From IMG/VR virus record IMGVR_UViG_3300024257_000065, positions 1 to 21,545 of that record: a stretch of 21,545 bases of DNA. The stretch is one strand, 5' to 3'. This document shows, piece by piece, positions 1 to 6,281 of this stretch; the stretch's first letter is position 1, and the number at the start of each line of letters is the position of its first letter. Source of the stretch: a virus. Both the position numbers and the translations under genes were made by a program. The notes below the pieces were generated by a model. That model made no database searches and was not told the origin of the DNA. It saw nothing but the letters and a program-made list of their open reading frames with translations.

Positions 1-15
1 GTTTCAGAATGAAAC
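1..15. repeat. Inverted repeat at window edge
   Basis: GTTTCA and TGAAAC form a perfect 6-bp stem around a GAA loop. The window starts at its first base, so the stem could extend further upstream. It has no T-tract after it. Confidence 0.4.
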
Positions 16-113
16 AAAGTTAACTTCCTCTTATAGTGATTAGAGCTTTAAAAAAATATTGCCTTGTAATTGTTTGATTATGAACCAAATAAAAATTTAT
101 TTTAAAAAAGTCA

Positions 114-143
114 TTGTTTTATAAAAAAGTCACCTTATATTTA
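114..143 (+). promoter_or_regulatory. Candidate Bacteroidetes-type promoter
   Basis: TTG at 114-116 is followed after 19 bases by TATATTTA at 136-143. The known primary-sigma promoter of Bacteroidetes is a -33 TTG-type box, about 19-20 bases, then TAnnTTTG; the -7 box here differs only in the last base. It points at the early genes from 455 on. The two boxes straddle the direct repeat AAAAAAGTCA. In such AT-rich DNA a chance match is possible. Confidence 0.4.
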
Positions 144-229
144 CCTTGCCTTTGAACGACTGGTTCCCATAAAATAGGCTGAAACGGATAGACCTGACCT
201 CAAAGTTTTCTTTAAAAGTTTTGTTCGGT

Positions 230-246
230 ACCTTAGACTCTAAGGT
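230..246. repeat. Hairpin, 7-bp stem
   Basis: ACCTTAG (230-236) and CTAAGGT (240-246) are perfectly complementary around an ACT loop. Only TT follows, so it is not a good intrinsic terminator. Confidence 0.5.
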
Positions 247-275
247 TTAATAGATAGGATAACTTTAAGACTAAA

Positions 276-295
276 GGAGCTTAAAAAAAAGCTCC
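276..295. repeat. Hairpin, 7-bp stem with A6 loop
   Basis: GGAGCTT (276-282) pairs with AAGCTCC (289-295) around six A residues. There is no T-tract on either side, so it is more likely a structural or protein-binding element than a terminator. Confidence 0.5.
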
Positions 296-387
296 CTAAT
301 TAAAACCCTCCCGATACTAGAGATAAGATAGTTTTTTAAACTCACTCAATAAAATATTATTATCTCACCAACCCTAAAAAAATTGGA

Positions 388-434
388 TGCCCTGTGTATG
401 TGATACTTTATTCGGTTCATAACTGAACAGGGCA
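388..434. repeat. Two-level hairpin just upstream of the first leader
   Basis: An 8-bp outer stem, TGCCCTGT (388-395) with ACAGGGCA (427-434), encloses an inner inverted repeat GTTCA (415-419) / TGAAC (424-428). The inner right arm shares bases with the outer right arm, so the two foldings compete. It ends seven bases before the leader of the 455 gene. It could be a 5' UTR structure or an operator. Confidence 0.45.
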
Positions 435-440
435 CAAAAC

Positions 441-454
441 TTAAAAACTCAAAT
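441..454 (+). promoter_or_regulatory. Leader motif, copy 1
   Basis: TTAAAAACTCAAAT directly precedes the ATG at 455. This copy has only 3 bases between ACTCA and ATG, whereas the others have 4 or 5. Confidence 0.6.
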
Positions 455-580
455 ATGAAAACATTTATCATTATCCTTCTGGTTTGTACCTTAAATGGAA
501 AAACAAATCATAATATAGAAGGAGGAAGAAAAGAAGACAATTCGTCAGAAACTTTAAAAACTCAAGATTATGACAACTAG
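455..580 (+). CDS. 41-aa peptide with hydrophobic N-terminus
   Basis: The frame starts MKTFIIILLVCTLNGK, a short basic-hydrophobic stretch resembling a signal peptide or membrane anchor, followed by a polar, charged tail (about residues 15-41). A cysteine lies at residue 11, but the preceding residues are not a canonical lipobox. The start is supported by the leader motif immediately before it. Its TAG stop at 578-580 overlaps the start of the next gene at 570, which suggests translational coupling. The function is not recognised. Early phage peptides of this shape are sometimes membrane-acting, but that is only a possibility here. Confidence 0.5.
   Translation: MKTFIIILLVCTLNGKTNHNIEGGRKEDNSSETLKTQDYDN
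554..569 (+). promoter_or_regulatory. Leader motif, copy 2
   Basis: TTAAAAACTCAAGATT precedes the ATG at 570 and lies inside the 3' end of the 41-codon gene, so the motif is kept even where it must also encode protein. Confidence 0.6.
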
Positions 581-836
581 AAAAAGAAGAACAAAAGCAG
601 AAATGGAACACCAAAGGTATTGCGATGATGTAGATGCATACCAATTCTACCTTATAGAGAAAGCTAACCACCGGATTTGTTCAGGTTGGGAAACTAAGGA
701 AGAATCAGAAGAAGCCCGTTTGGACTTTGATATTGATGAGAATGAAAAGGATATGAAAGAATACCAAACTGTCTCAAAAAAGAAGCTCAAAGCATTAGGT
801 ATTGAAAACCCTAATGAAAAATGGAAAAGATTATAA
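570..836 (+). CDS. Hypothetical 88-aa charged protein
   Basis: Not recognised. The N-terminus is strongly basic (TTRKRRTK), the middle is acidic (residues about 42-65, rich in E and D), and the C-terminus is lysine-rich (SKKKLKALGIENPNEKWKRL). It is probably helical, without signal peptide or membrane segment. The start at 570 is set by the leader motif. A small, highly charged, early-region protein fits a host-interaction or DNA/RNA-binding role, but no motif proves it. Confidence 0.75.
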   Translation: MTTRKRRTKAEMEHQRYCDDVDAYQFYLIEKANHRICSGWETKEESEEARLDFDIDENEKDMKEYQTVSKKKLKALGIENPNEKWKRL

Positions 837-842
837 ACAAAT

Positions 843-858
843 TTAAAAACTCAATATT
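843..858 (+). promoter_or_regulatory. Leader motif, copy 3
   Basis: TTAAAAACTCAATATT ends at the base before the ATG at 859; the ACTCA-to-ATG gap is 5 bases. Confidence 0.6.
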
Positions 859-1122
859 ATGAAAAATTCAAAAACAACTGATCCATATCTTGGAATGGGT
901 GCAAAATCCTTTAAAGTAATTAACAGGAATACAGACAGTGTTCCTCAATCAAGTATAGTTAAGTCATCTGTACTGATACGGAAAAGAGATTATTACAAAA
1001 ACTTAACAGATGATGAAGTTAAAACATTAGCTAAATTTGTTAATGTCAGATGCCACTCCACCTTTAGTATGATGGATTTGCGATCATACTTTATGAAATT
1101 AAGTAATTCAAGAAACAAATAA
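859..1122 (+). CDS. Hypothetical 87-aa protein
   Basis: Not recognised. The first 40 residues are polar and probably disordered (many S, T, N, K). From about residue 44 the sequence YYKNLTDDEVKTLAKFVNVR suggests a small helical domain, ending in a basic tail. Cys65 is the only cysteine, so it is not a zinc finger. It sits 22 bases after the previous stop and 11 before the next start, consistent with one transcript. Confidence 0.75.
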   Translation: MKNSKTTDPYLGMGAKSFKVINRNTDSVPQSSIVKSSVLIRKRDYYKNLTDDEVKTLAKFVNVRCHSTFSMMDLRSYFMKLSNSRNK

Positions 1123-1133
1123 AACGCAAAACC
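1121..1133 (+). promoter_or_regulatory. Leader motif, diverged copy
   Basis: AAAACGCAAAACC precedes the ATG at 1134. It matches the core AAAACTCAAAA with one substitution and keeps the 5-base gap. Confidence 0.4.
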
Positions 1134-1367
1134 ATGGAAAACTCAGCTATCAGAAAATTTAATTATTTCAGTTACAATTACACTCCAGACTTTATTGAAC
1201 AAGTATGGTTTGACAGTCCTTTATTAGCAGGACATCTAAGAACCAAATTCAAAAGCTATTATACCCAAGTGGGAAGTAATGCTGTTATGTTACTCTTTTA
1301 TGTTAACCTTTCTACAGACCATCAAAGGAAGTTGGAAGATTGGATCATTGAAAATTATAATTGTTAA
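1134..1367 (+). CDS. Hypothetical 77-aa protein
   Basis: Not recognised. It is rich in aromatic residues (FNYFSYNYTPDF; SYYTQVG) and has a hydrophobic central strand (AVMLLFYVNL, about residues 50-59) followed by an amphipathic helix (DHQRKLEDWIIENY). That alternation suggests a compact alpha/beta fold, not a membrane protein. Its stop is directly followed by the hairpin at 1369-1408. Confidence 0.75.
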   Translation: MENSAIRKFNYFSYNYTPDFIEQVWFDSPLLAGHLRTKFKSYYTQVGSNAVMLLFYVNLSTDHQRKLEDWIIENYNC

Positions 1368-1368
1368 A

Positions 1369-1408
1369 ACCAGACTGGCAGTCACTCAGGTTCAAGACCT
1401 GAGCTGGT
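1369..1408 (+). terminator. Hairpin with T-tract; terminator or structured leader
   Basis: CTCAGGT (1385-1391) pairs with ACCTGAG (1397-1403) around TCAAG, extended by ACCAG (1369-1373) with CTGGT (1404-1408), leaving an ACTGGCAGTCA bulge. GCAAACTTTTTATT follows. The right half reads as a tRNA T-arm (5-bp stem, loop TTCAAGA), but no other tRNA arm is present. A terminator between the gene ending at 1367 and the one starting at 1440 is the simplest reading; a 5' UTR element is possible. Confidence 0.5.
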
Positions 1409-1424
1409 GCAAACTTTTTATTAA

Positions 1425-1439
1425 CTAAAACTCACAATC
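1425..1439 (+). promoter_or_regulatory. Leader motif, copy 4
   Basis: CTAAAACTCACAATC precedes the ATG at 1440. It lies 16 bases after the hairpin at 1369-1408. Confidence 0.55.
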
Positions 1440-1862
1440 ATGAACAATTTAAACTTATTAAAAGAGTATTATCAAACCCAAAACAACTCCATCAAGGAGA
1501 ATGTTAAAAGAAATTCTAACTGGTCGGAATCAGATTTCAACTACATGCTGAAATTAGAAACACCTACTATTATTGAGCTTATAAATAAAGAAGCCCAAGC
1601 TGTAGAAAGAAGGATTCAAAGAGAAGAGGAAGAAAAGGAAGCAAAAAGATTAGAGAAGGAAGCCAGATGGACCAAAGCCAAATACAATAGGTGGATTAAG
1701 GGAATGGCCTCAAATGGTGGAGCAGAGCATGCCTATGATATGGCAGAAAATGCTAAGTATGAAACTGGATTGATTGCCTATGTTAGAAATATGATCCAAA
1801 AGGATTGGGGCAGTGAAACTCCTCTGGAAAGAATCCAATGGGATATAGAAGCTTGTTCATAA
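1440..1862 (+). CDS. Hypothetical 140-aa coiled-coil protein
   Basis: Not recognised as a family. Residues about 50-85 are a continuous E/K/R/A-rich helix (NKEAQAVERRIQREEEEKEA and onward), a likely coiled coil or long charged helix. A second part (about 85-140, with AKYNRWIKGMASNGGAEHAY) looks like a small globular helical domain. There is no signal peptide. Oligomerisation or partner binding is a reasonable inference from the helix; the target is unknown. Confidence 0.78.
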   Translation: MNNLNLLKEYYQTQNNSIKENVKRNSNWSESDFNYMLKLETPTIIELINKEAQAVERRIQREEEEKEAKRLEKEARWTKAKYNRWIKGMASNGGAEHAYDMAENAKYETGLIAYVRNMIQKDWGSETPLERIQWDIEACS

Positions 1863-1873
1863 ATTTAATTAAC

Positions 1874-1888
1874 TTAAAACTCAGAATA
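1874..1888 (+). promoter_or_regulatory. Leader motif, copy 5 (decides the start)
   Basis: TTAAAACTCAGAATA precedes the ATG at 1889. It argues for that start over the longer in-frame ATG at 1838 inside the previous gene. Confidence 0.6.
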
Positions 1889-2152
1889 ATGGAAAACTCA
1901 TTTTTAATTATCAACTGCCCAAAGCCCTCTTTTACAGATTTAAGGCTTTTAGTATTTTTAGCATCAAGAACAATTTTATCAACCAGAGCTTATATAGAAT
2001 ATAGACTCAACAATCAAGAAGCTATTGACATCCAAGACCTTGTTAGTGAAGCTTGGGACATAGCTGTTTTTTCACCTGAAGTTAAAGAAGCCTATGTATT
2101 GGATGATGAAATTGATCCTGCTGGTGGCTACGGATTAGCTTCGCACATATAA
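1889..2152 (+). CDS. Hypothetical 87-aa protein
   Basis: An in-frame ATG exists at 1838, but it would add 17 residues overlapping the previous gene and bypass the leader motif, so 1889 is preferred. The protein MENSFLIINCPKPSFTDLRL... has a hydrophobic N-terminal strand, a helical middle (RTILSTRAYIEYRLNNQEAI) and an acidic C-terminal part ending GGYGLASHI. It has no membrane segment or recognisable motif; function unknown. Confidence 0.72.
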   Translation: MENSFLIINCPKPSFTDLRLLVFLASRTILSTRAYIEYRLNNQEAIDIQDLVSEAWDIAVFSPEVKEAYVLDDEIDPAGGYGLASHI

Positions 2153-2169
2153 ATTACTTAATCAAATTA

Positions 2170-2184
2170 TTAAAAACTCAAATT
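2170..2184 (+). promoter_or_regulatory. Leader motif, copy 6
   Basis: TTAAAAACTCAAATT precedes the ATG at 2185 with a 4-base gap. Confidence 0.6.
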
Positions 2185-2610
2185 ATGAAAAATTATCAGA
2201 ACTATTTTGAATCATTAGATTTTAGCTATGTTGAAAAGATGATTGCTAATTTAATCGGTTTTACTCCTAAACTTATAACCACCTTGGAAAAAAGAAGAAA
2301 TGGAGATCAATACATTGAGATTCAATCTTTTGACAACCTTGTTAAAACCTCTGGAATATTTGCTTCAATTTTTAAAAATGTACAAATAAATACTTTTAGT
2401 TCATCTTTAAATTATGATGAAGAAAATGATAGATTTGGAGTTTGGTTTACTGTCAATATAAGTTGGAAGCATATAAGTGGAGGAAGTAATGGAGGAGAAA
2501 TGATGAGTGTTTGGTTTAATTCTGAAAACAAACCTAATGAATGGTGTTTCAGAACTCCAGATGGAAAAGTATATGACCAAGAGCAAAATGAAATAATTTA
2601 TAACTGTTAA
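2185..2610 (+). CDS. Hypothetical 141-aa protein
   Basis: Not recognised. The N-terminal third is helical (NYFESLDFSYVEKMIANLIG). The rest alternates polar and hydrophobic residues as in a beta-sheet protein (NDRFGVWFTVNISWKHISGG, then MMSVWFNSENKPNEWCFRTP), and ends with YDQEQNEIIYNC. It is likely soluble. Its stop codon is part of the leader of the next gene, so the two are tightly packed. Confidence 0.78.
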   Translation: MKNYQNYFESLDFSYVEKMIANLIGFTPKLITTLEKRRNGDQYIEIQSFDNLVKTSGIFASIFKNVQINTFSSSLNYDEENDRFGVWFTVNISWKHISGGSNGGEMMSVWFNSENKPNEWCFRTPDGKVYDQEQNEIIYNC

Positions 2611-2622
2611 AAACTCAAAATT
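2607..2622 (+). promoter_or_regulatory. Leader motif, copy 7
   Basis: TTAAAAACTCAAAATT, the copy closest to the consensus, precedes the ATG at 2623. Its TAA is the stop codon of the upstream gene. Confidence 0.65.
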
Positions 2623-2838
2623 ATGAAAACTAAAACTATTGAAGAAATCAAAACGATGTTAGGACTTAATGTAATAATCAGAAATGCTAAAGACAACCCA
2701 ACCTTGTTAGCCAGTAAGGTTAAAAAAGGAGATGTTGGGACAGTTAGTAGCTGGCACAAGAACTTAGCGTGCGGTACAATCTATTTAAAACACCTTAGAA
2801 GAAATGTTCAGGTGTCAATTGAAAACATATTTATTTAA
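2623..2838 (+). CDS. 71-aa protein with KOW/SH3-like segment
   Basis: After a helical start (TIEEIKTMLGLNVIIRNAKD), residues about 33-70 read KKGDVGTVSSWHKNLACGTI and then YLKHLRRNVQVSIENIFI. The KxGDxGTV pattern followed by short beta strands resembles small SH3/KOW-type barrels that bind nucleic acid or protein. That is a resemblance by eye only. Five bases separate it from the next start. Confidence 0.72.
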   Translation: MKTKTIEEIKTMLGLNVIIRNAKDNPTLLASKVKKGDVGTVSSWHKNLACGTIYLKHLRRNVQVSIENIFI

Positions 2839-2843
2839 AAGTT

Positions 2844-3137
2844 ATGCCTACCAAATTGACTAAGAAAGTAACTCGTGAAACTCTGGATGGGCGAATTGTA
2901 ATCCTTAATCCAGAGGGCACCATTTCTTTTAGGAGAAAAGGAAGGAGGACGATGTATCATGTTTCGATTCATAGGGCTTACCAAATGGCTGTTTATGAAA
3001 CCCTATATATGGATTGGCAAAGAAAGCTCAAAAGACATAAGGAGCTTAAAGCCATGGGCCGTAGAACTATCTACCCACGGAAGCCCTCCTTTGAAATATT
3101 TGCTAAAGAAATTAACAAAATTTATTCATTAAAATAA
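2844..3137 (+). CDS. Hypothetical basic 97-aa protein
   Basis: Strongly basic: TKLTKKVTRETLDGR at the N-terminus, RRKGRRTMYHVS in the middle and RHKELKAMGRRTIYPRKP near the C-terminus. Beta strands around residues 17-38 are followed by a long helix (HRAYQMAVYETLYMDWQRKL). Such charge suggests nucleic-acid binding; no family is assigned. This is one of the few genes of the block without the full leader: only TTTAAAAGTT precedes its ATG, five bases after the previous stop, so it may be coupled to that gene. Confidence 0.76.
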   Translation: MPTKLTKKVTRETLDGRIVILNPEGTISFRRKGRRTMYHVSIHRAYQMAVYETLYMDWQRKLKRHKELKAMGRRTIYPRKPSFEIFAKEINKIYSLK

Positions 3138-3148
3138 AAACTCTAATC
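3135..3148 (+). promoter_or_regulatory. Leader motif, copy 8
   Basis: TAAAAACTCTAATC precedes the ATG at 3149; ACTCT replaces ACTCA. It begins in the stop codon of the 2844 gene. Confidence 0.55.
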
Positions 3149-3640
3149 ATGAAAAGAAAAAAGAAAGCATCAAAAAGAAATTGGTTGAACTCTTTTAATA
3201 AGAATTGGCTAAAAGGTAAATGGGTATTTGATCCAGACTCTATTCTGCATAAACCTATCATAAAAGTACACACTGCTGATTTTGGGTATATTCCTATTGC
3301 TGAATGTACCACCAAATATCTTAGAGAAGCAATGCACAAAAATAATCTTGATGTTGCGTGGGATGATGAAACAGATGCAGCAACGGCAAGACTAATGTGC
3401 CATAGCCCACTCCTAATCAATCAACTGATACATTCCTATCTATTTTTACAATCAGAGTCTTTGCGTGATGTAGAGTTTGCTGAAAGGTCGGATGAAAGAA
3501 GGGCAAAAATACGGAACATTATTGCTAGCACTCTAAAGATGGAGGAAGAGGAAGTTCAAAACATTGTTGAAGCAGAAGCCCTCCAAAGAAATATTGAAAC
3601 ATTTGAGGAAGCTCCTATTGTCAGGAGGAAGAAGAAATAA
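3149..3640 (+). CDS. Hypothetical 163-aa protein with basic termini
   Basis: Not recognised. Both ends are very basic (MKRKKKASKRN; IVRRKKK), while the C-terminal half is an acidic helical stretch (MEEEEVQNIVEAEALQRNIE). A central region of about residues 30-75 looks globular. It is the last gene before the strong terminator and so probably closes the early transcript. A nucleic-acid-associated role is possible from the charge. Confidence 0.78.
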   Translation: MKRKKKASKRNWLNSFNKNWLKGKWVFDPDSILHKPIIKVHTADFGYIPIAECTTKYLREAMHKNNLDVAWDDETDAATARLMCHSPLLINQLIHSYLFLQSESLRDVEFAERSDERRAKIRNIIASTLKMEEEEVQNIVEAEALQRNIETFEEAPIVRRKKK

Positions 3641-3676
3641 CATTCAGGATTTTAGTGAGTTTTTATTCTGTATGTG

Positions 3677-3716
3677 GGATGTATCCTGAGGGCAATCCCT
3701 CAGGGCATCCTTTTTT
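3677..3716 (+). terminator. Strong intrinsic terminator
   Basis: CCTGAGGG (3685-3692) pairs perfectly with CCCTCAGG (3697-3704) around a CAAT loop; GGATG (3677-3681) pairs with CATCC (3706-3710), leaving only TAT and G bulged; six Ts follow at 3711-3716. It is the only clear feature of the 105-base gap 3641-3745 apart from the leader of the next gene, and separates the small-gene block from the helicase gene. Confidence 0.85.
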
Positions 3717-3730
3717 AAAAGCTCCAAAAC

Positions 3731-3745
3731 TTAAAACTCAAAATC
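3731..3745 (+). promoter_or_regulatory. Leader motif, copy 9
   Basis: TTAAAACTCAAAATC precedes the helicase ATG at 3746. It lies downstream of the terminator, so the motif is kept on a separate transcript. Confidence 0.6.
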
Positions 3746-5770
3746 ATGACAACTTTATTTGAAATTAAAAACGGCTTTGCCCGTCATAATAAAATCCCTA
3801 TGTGGTTTGCTGGGATTGTTTTAAAAGAAACTGAAAGAGCTGTATATATATATGGCCAAGGAACCACCCAAACTACTAAAACAGGAATTTGTTGCGTATG
3901 TGGAAGGACTCTGACGCACCCTGTTAGTGTTATATTAGGAATTGGACCTGAATGTGGAGGACACTTCCATGATTGGAAAGCAATAGGAGGTTATACAGAA
4001 GCCAATATTGAAAGACTTAAAAGTGCTGTAAAGGAAATTAAAATTGATCAGTGGCTTCCTAAAAGTGTAATCAAAACAAAAGAAGCTTCTGAAGAAATTG
4101 TACAAGCTCCTCAGGACCACTTAATGTTAAAAAGTAAAGAAGAAGAAATGAAACCAAAAACAGTAGCTCTAAGAAGGGCAATATTGATCAAACCCACTCC
4201 CAGTACTAAATTGATTAAAATCTCTTTTCCTTTTAACCATGATGATATTACTAACATTAAAACCCTACCGGGACGAAGATATGTATCCGATGGAAAGTAT
4301 TGGACAAGCCCTGTATCCATAGAAGCTATTGGAAAGCTATCAGGATGGGGATTTGAATTGGAGCAAGTATTGATGGATCATCTTCTAAAATCTACTATCA
4401 AAAAACAAGACCTAAAAGAAGTGGAGGTCAAAGGACTTAAAAAAACTTTATTTCCATTCCAGAAAATAGGAGTCAGTTTCATAGATAAGAAGGATGGGAG
4501 GGCTTTGGTAGGAGATGAAATGGGATTGGGTAAAACTATTCAATCATTAGCTTATCTCCAACTACATCCTGAAAAAAGACCTGTGTTGATTATATGCCCT
4601 GCATCTTTAAAACTGAACTGGGAAAAGGAAATTCAAGAAACAATTGATTACAGATGTATTCAAATACTATCTGGCCAAACACCTACTCCTCTGGTTGGTG
4701 ATATTATTATCATTAACTATGATATTCTTTCTTATTGGATGGAAGCTCTTCGGGCTTATAGATTCCAAGTAATTATATCTGATGAGTGTCACTACTTTAA
4801 GAACAACAAAGCTAAAAGAACAAAGGCAATCAAACTCCTATCTAAAGGTGTACCCCACTTCATAGCTTTATCTGGAACACCAATAGTAAACAGACCAATT
4901 GAAATATTTAATGCTATTAAGATAATTGATGATACGGTAGCTCCTGATTATTGGACTTATGCTAAAAGATATTGTGGTGCTAAATACAATGGATATGGCT
5001 GGGACTTCTCTGGAGCAACTAATACAACTGAACTCCATCAAAAGCTTTCTGAGTCAATTATGATTCGGAGATTAAAGAAAGATGTACTGAAGGAGCTTCC
5101 TGATAAAATTAGAACTTTCACGCCTATTGATTTGGACAATCTAAAAGAATACCAAGAAGCTGAGTCAAACTTTATAAACTGGATGAAAGTTAATAGAGGA
5201 AGTGCCGCGGCTGAGAAAGCTAGTAATGCCCAAGCCCTTGCTGAAATAGAAGTGCTAAAACAATTGGCTGTTAAAGGTAAATTGAATGAAGTTATTAACT
5301 GGGTTGAAAACTTCTTAGAAAGTGGTGAAAAACTTATCCTGTTTGCTAACCATAAATTTGTTATTGATGCCCTGATGGAGAAGTTCAAAAACCTAGCTGT
5401 CAAGATAGATGGAAGTGTGGGAATGGATAAGAGGCATATGGCTGTAGATAGATTTCAAAACTCTGATGAAATTAGGTTGTTCATAGGAAACATTAAGGCG
5501 GCTGGAGTCGGACTCACTTTGACTTCCTCTAGTAATGTTGCTTTTATAGAATTGCCTTGGACTCCGGGTGATCTAACTCAGGCAGAGGACCGGGCTCATA
5601 GAATAGGGCAAAAGAATTGCGTCCACATCCATTATTTACTAGCTTATAATACAATCGAAGAAAAAATAGCAAGACTTCTTGATTCAAAGAGAAGGGTGCT
5701 GGATAGTGTACTGGATGGAAAAATAACTGAAACTGAATCTTTATTAACTGAACTATTAAATAATTATTAA
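3746..5770 (+). CDS. SNF2-family DNA helicase/translocase
   Basis: Superfamily 2 ATPase of the SNF2/SMARCAL1-like type, 674 aa. Residues 46-75 have a zinc-ribbon-like C49-x2-C52 ... GPEC70 pattern resembling the small N-terminal domain of phage and bacterial SNF2 proteins (DUF6011-like). Residues about 143-205 resemble a HARP-type DNA-annealing domain. The ATPase core follows: Walker A GDEMGLGKT (256-263 region), DECH box (346-349), SGTP motif III (376-379), RRLKKDVLKELP, and near the end GVGLTLTSSS and AEDRAHRIGQ (motifs V and VI). All core motifs look intact. Such proteins translocate on DNA, remodel forks or anneal strands; phage versions are linked to replication and recombination. The sigma-like gene starts four bases later. 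Confidence 0.95.
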   Translation: MTTLFEIKNGFARHNKIPMWFAGIVLKETERAVYIYGQGTTQTTKTGICCVCGRTLTHPVSVILGIGPECGGHFHDWKAIGGYTEANIERLKSAVKEIKIDQWLPKSVIKTKEASEEIVQAPQDHLMLKSKEEEMKPKTVALRRAILIKPTPSTKLIKISFPFNHDDITNIKTLPGRRYVSDGKYWTSPVSIEAIGKLSGWGFELEQVLMDHLLKSTIKKQDLKEVEVKGLKKTLFPFQKIGVSFIDKKDGRALVGDEMGLGKTIQSLAYLQLHPEKRPVLIICPASLKLNWEKEIQETIDYRCIQILSGQTPTPLVGDIIIINYDILSYWMEALRAYRFQVIISDECHYFKNNKAKRTKAIKLLSKGVPHFIALSGTPIVNRPIEIFNAIKIIDDTVAPDYWTYAKRYCGAKYNGYGWDFSGATNTTELHQKLSESIMIRRLKKDVLKELPDKIRTFTPIDLDNLKEYQEAESNFINWMKVNRGSAAAEKASNAQALAEIEVLKQLAVKGKLNEVINWVENFLESGEKLILFANHKFVIDALMEKFKNLAVKIDGSVGMDKRHMAVDRFQNSDEIRLFIGNIKAAGVGLTLTSSSNVAFIELPWTPGDLTQAEDRAHRIGQKNCVHIHYLLAYNTIEEKIARLLDSKRRVLDSVLDGKITETESLLTELLNNY

Positions 5771-5773
5771 GAA

Positions 5774-6265
5774 ATGGATAACATAAATCTAATCCGTAAA
5801 ATCACTTGGCAATATTTCATGAACAGTGGAATGGACTTTGATGAGCTATTTGGTGAAGCTTCTGTTGCTTATTATGAAGCATTAGAAACATATGACCCAG
5901 ATAAAGGAAGCCTATCAAGTTATGTATGGAATGGAATGTCAGGACGATTATGTAATGTGCTAACCAGAGAGAAGAGATACACATATGACTCCTTAGAATA
6001 TGAGGATTGTGATGATGATGCCAGCCACACTTATAGTAATGAACCTTATGTGCTACCCAATCTGTTTTTTGAGGTTTGGGAAGAGCTTGGGGATCAAGCA
6101 AAACAAGTAGCATCTATGGTGCTAGCTGATCCATATAATTATCTTGACAAATCCCCTAAATTAGCGAGAGGACAAATTGTACAAGAGCTACGGGGAAAAG
6201 GATGGAGCTGGAGTGTTATTTGGAAAACACTAGGTGAATTAAAAACAACCCTAAATGAAAACTAA
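5774..6265 (+). CDS. Sigma-70 region-2-like protein
   Basis: Residues about 21-67 resemble sigma-70 region 2: DFDELFGEASVAYYEALETY, then DPDKGSLSSYVWNGMSGRLC, matching the family pattern DL.QEA..A...A...YDP.KG.F.TYA......I...L. The C-terminal part (about 130-163, ARGQIVQELRGKGWSWSVIW) could be a helix-turn-helix in the place of region 4, but it is short and diverged. At 163 aa it is the size of a small ECF or phage-type sigma. It is probably cotranscribed with the helicase (3-base gap). The first copy of the two-part promoter element overlaps its last codons, so it may control that promoter class. Specificity is inferred. Confidence 0.8.
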   Translation: MDNINLIRKITWQYFMNSGMDFDELFGEASVAYYEALETYDPDKGSLSSYVWNGMSGRLCNVLTREKRYTYDSLEYEDCDDDASHTYSNEPYVLPNLFFEVWEELGDQAKQVASMVLADPYNYLDKSPKLARGQIVQELRGKGWSWSVIWKTLGELKTTLNEN

Positions 6266-6280
6266 AACTATTGTATAATA
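6251..6280 (+). promoter_or_regulatory. Two-part promoter-like element P1
   Basis: CTAAATGAAAA at 6251-6261 and ATTGTATAATA at 6270-6280, ending 16 bases before the ATG at 6297. The same arrangement over exactly 30 bases recurs at 14070 and 17804. It overlaps the last codons of the sigma-like gene. Confidence 0.65.
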
Positions 6281-6281
6281 C

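Larger units (their letters stand above)
1..454. other. Structured AT-rich non-coding region
   Basis: No reading frame here is convincing; the longest ATG-started peptides are about 14 codons. What the stretch holds is structure: a GTTTCA/TGAAAC inverted repeat at the window edge (1-15), a palindromic decamer AAGTTAACTT (17-26), a direct repeat AAAAAAGTCA at 104-113 and 123-132 (19-base period), a promoter candidate (114-143), and hairpins at 230-246, 276-295 and 388-434. It sits directly upstream of the run of small leader-bearing genes. It may be the control region of the early genes; an origin or genome-end function is possible but nothing proves it. Confidence 0.55.

Noticed and set aside
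81-125. 14-codon ATG frame in the non-coding region
   Set aside because: Too short and overlaps the promoter candidate; no leader motif.
1380-1410. Possible tRNA gene from the TTCAA loop
   Set aside because: No acceptor stem, D-arm or anticodon arm can be built around it; it fits a hairpin with T-tract better.
1838-1888. Longer start for the 87-aa gene
   Set aside because: It overlaps the end of the previous gene and would ignore the leader motif at 1874-1888.
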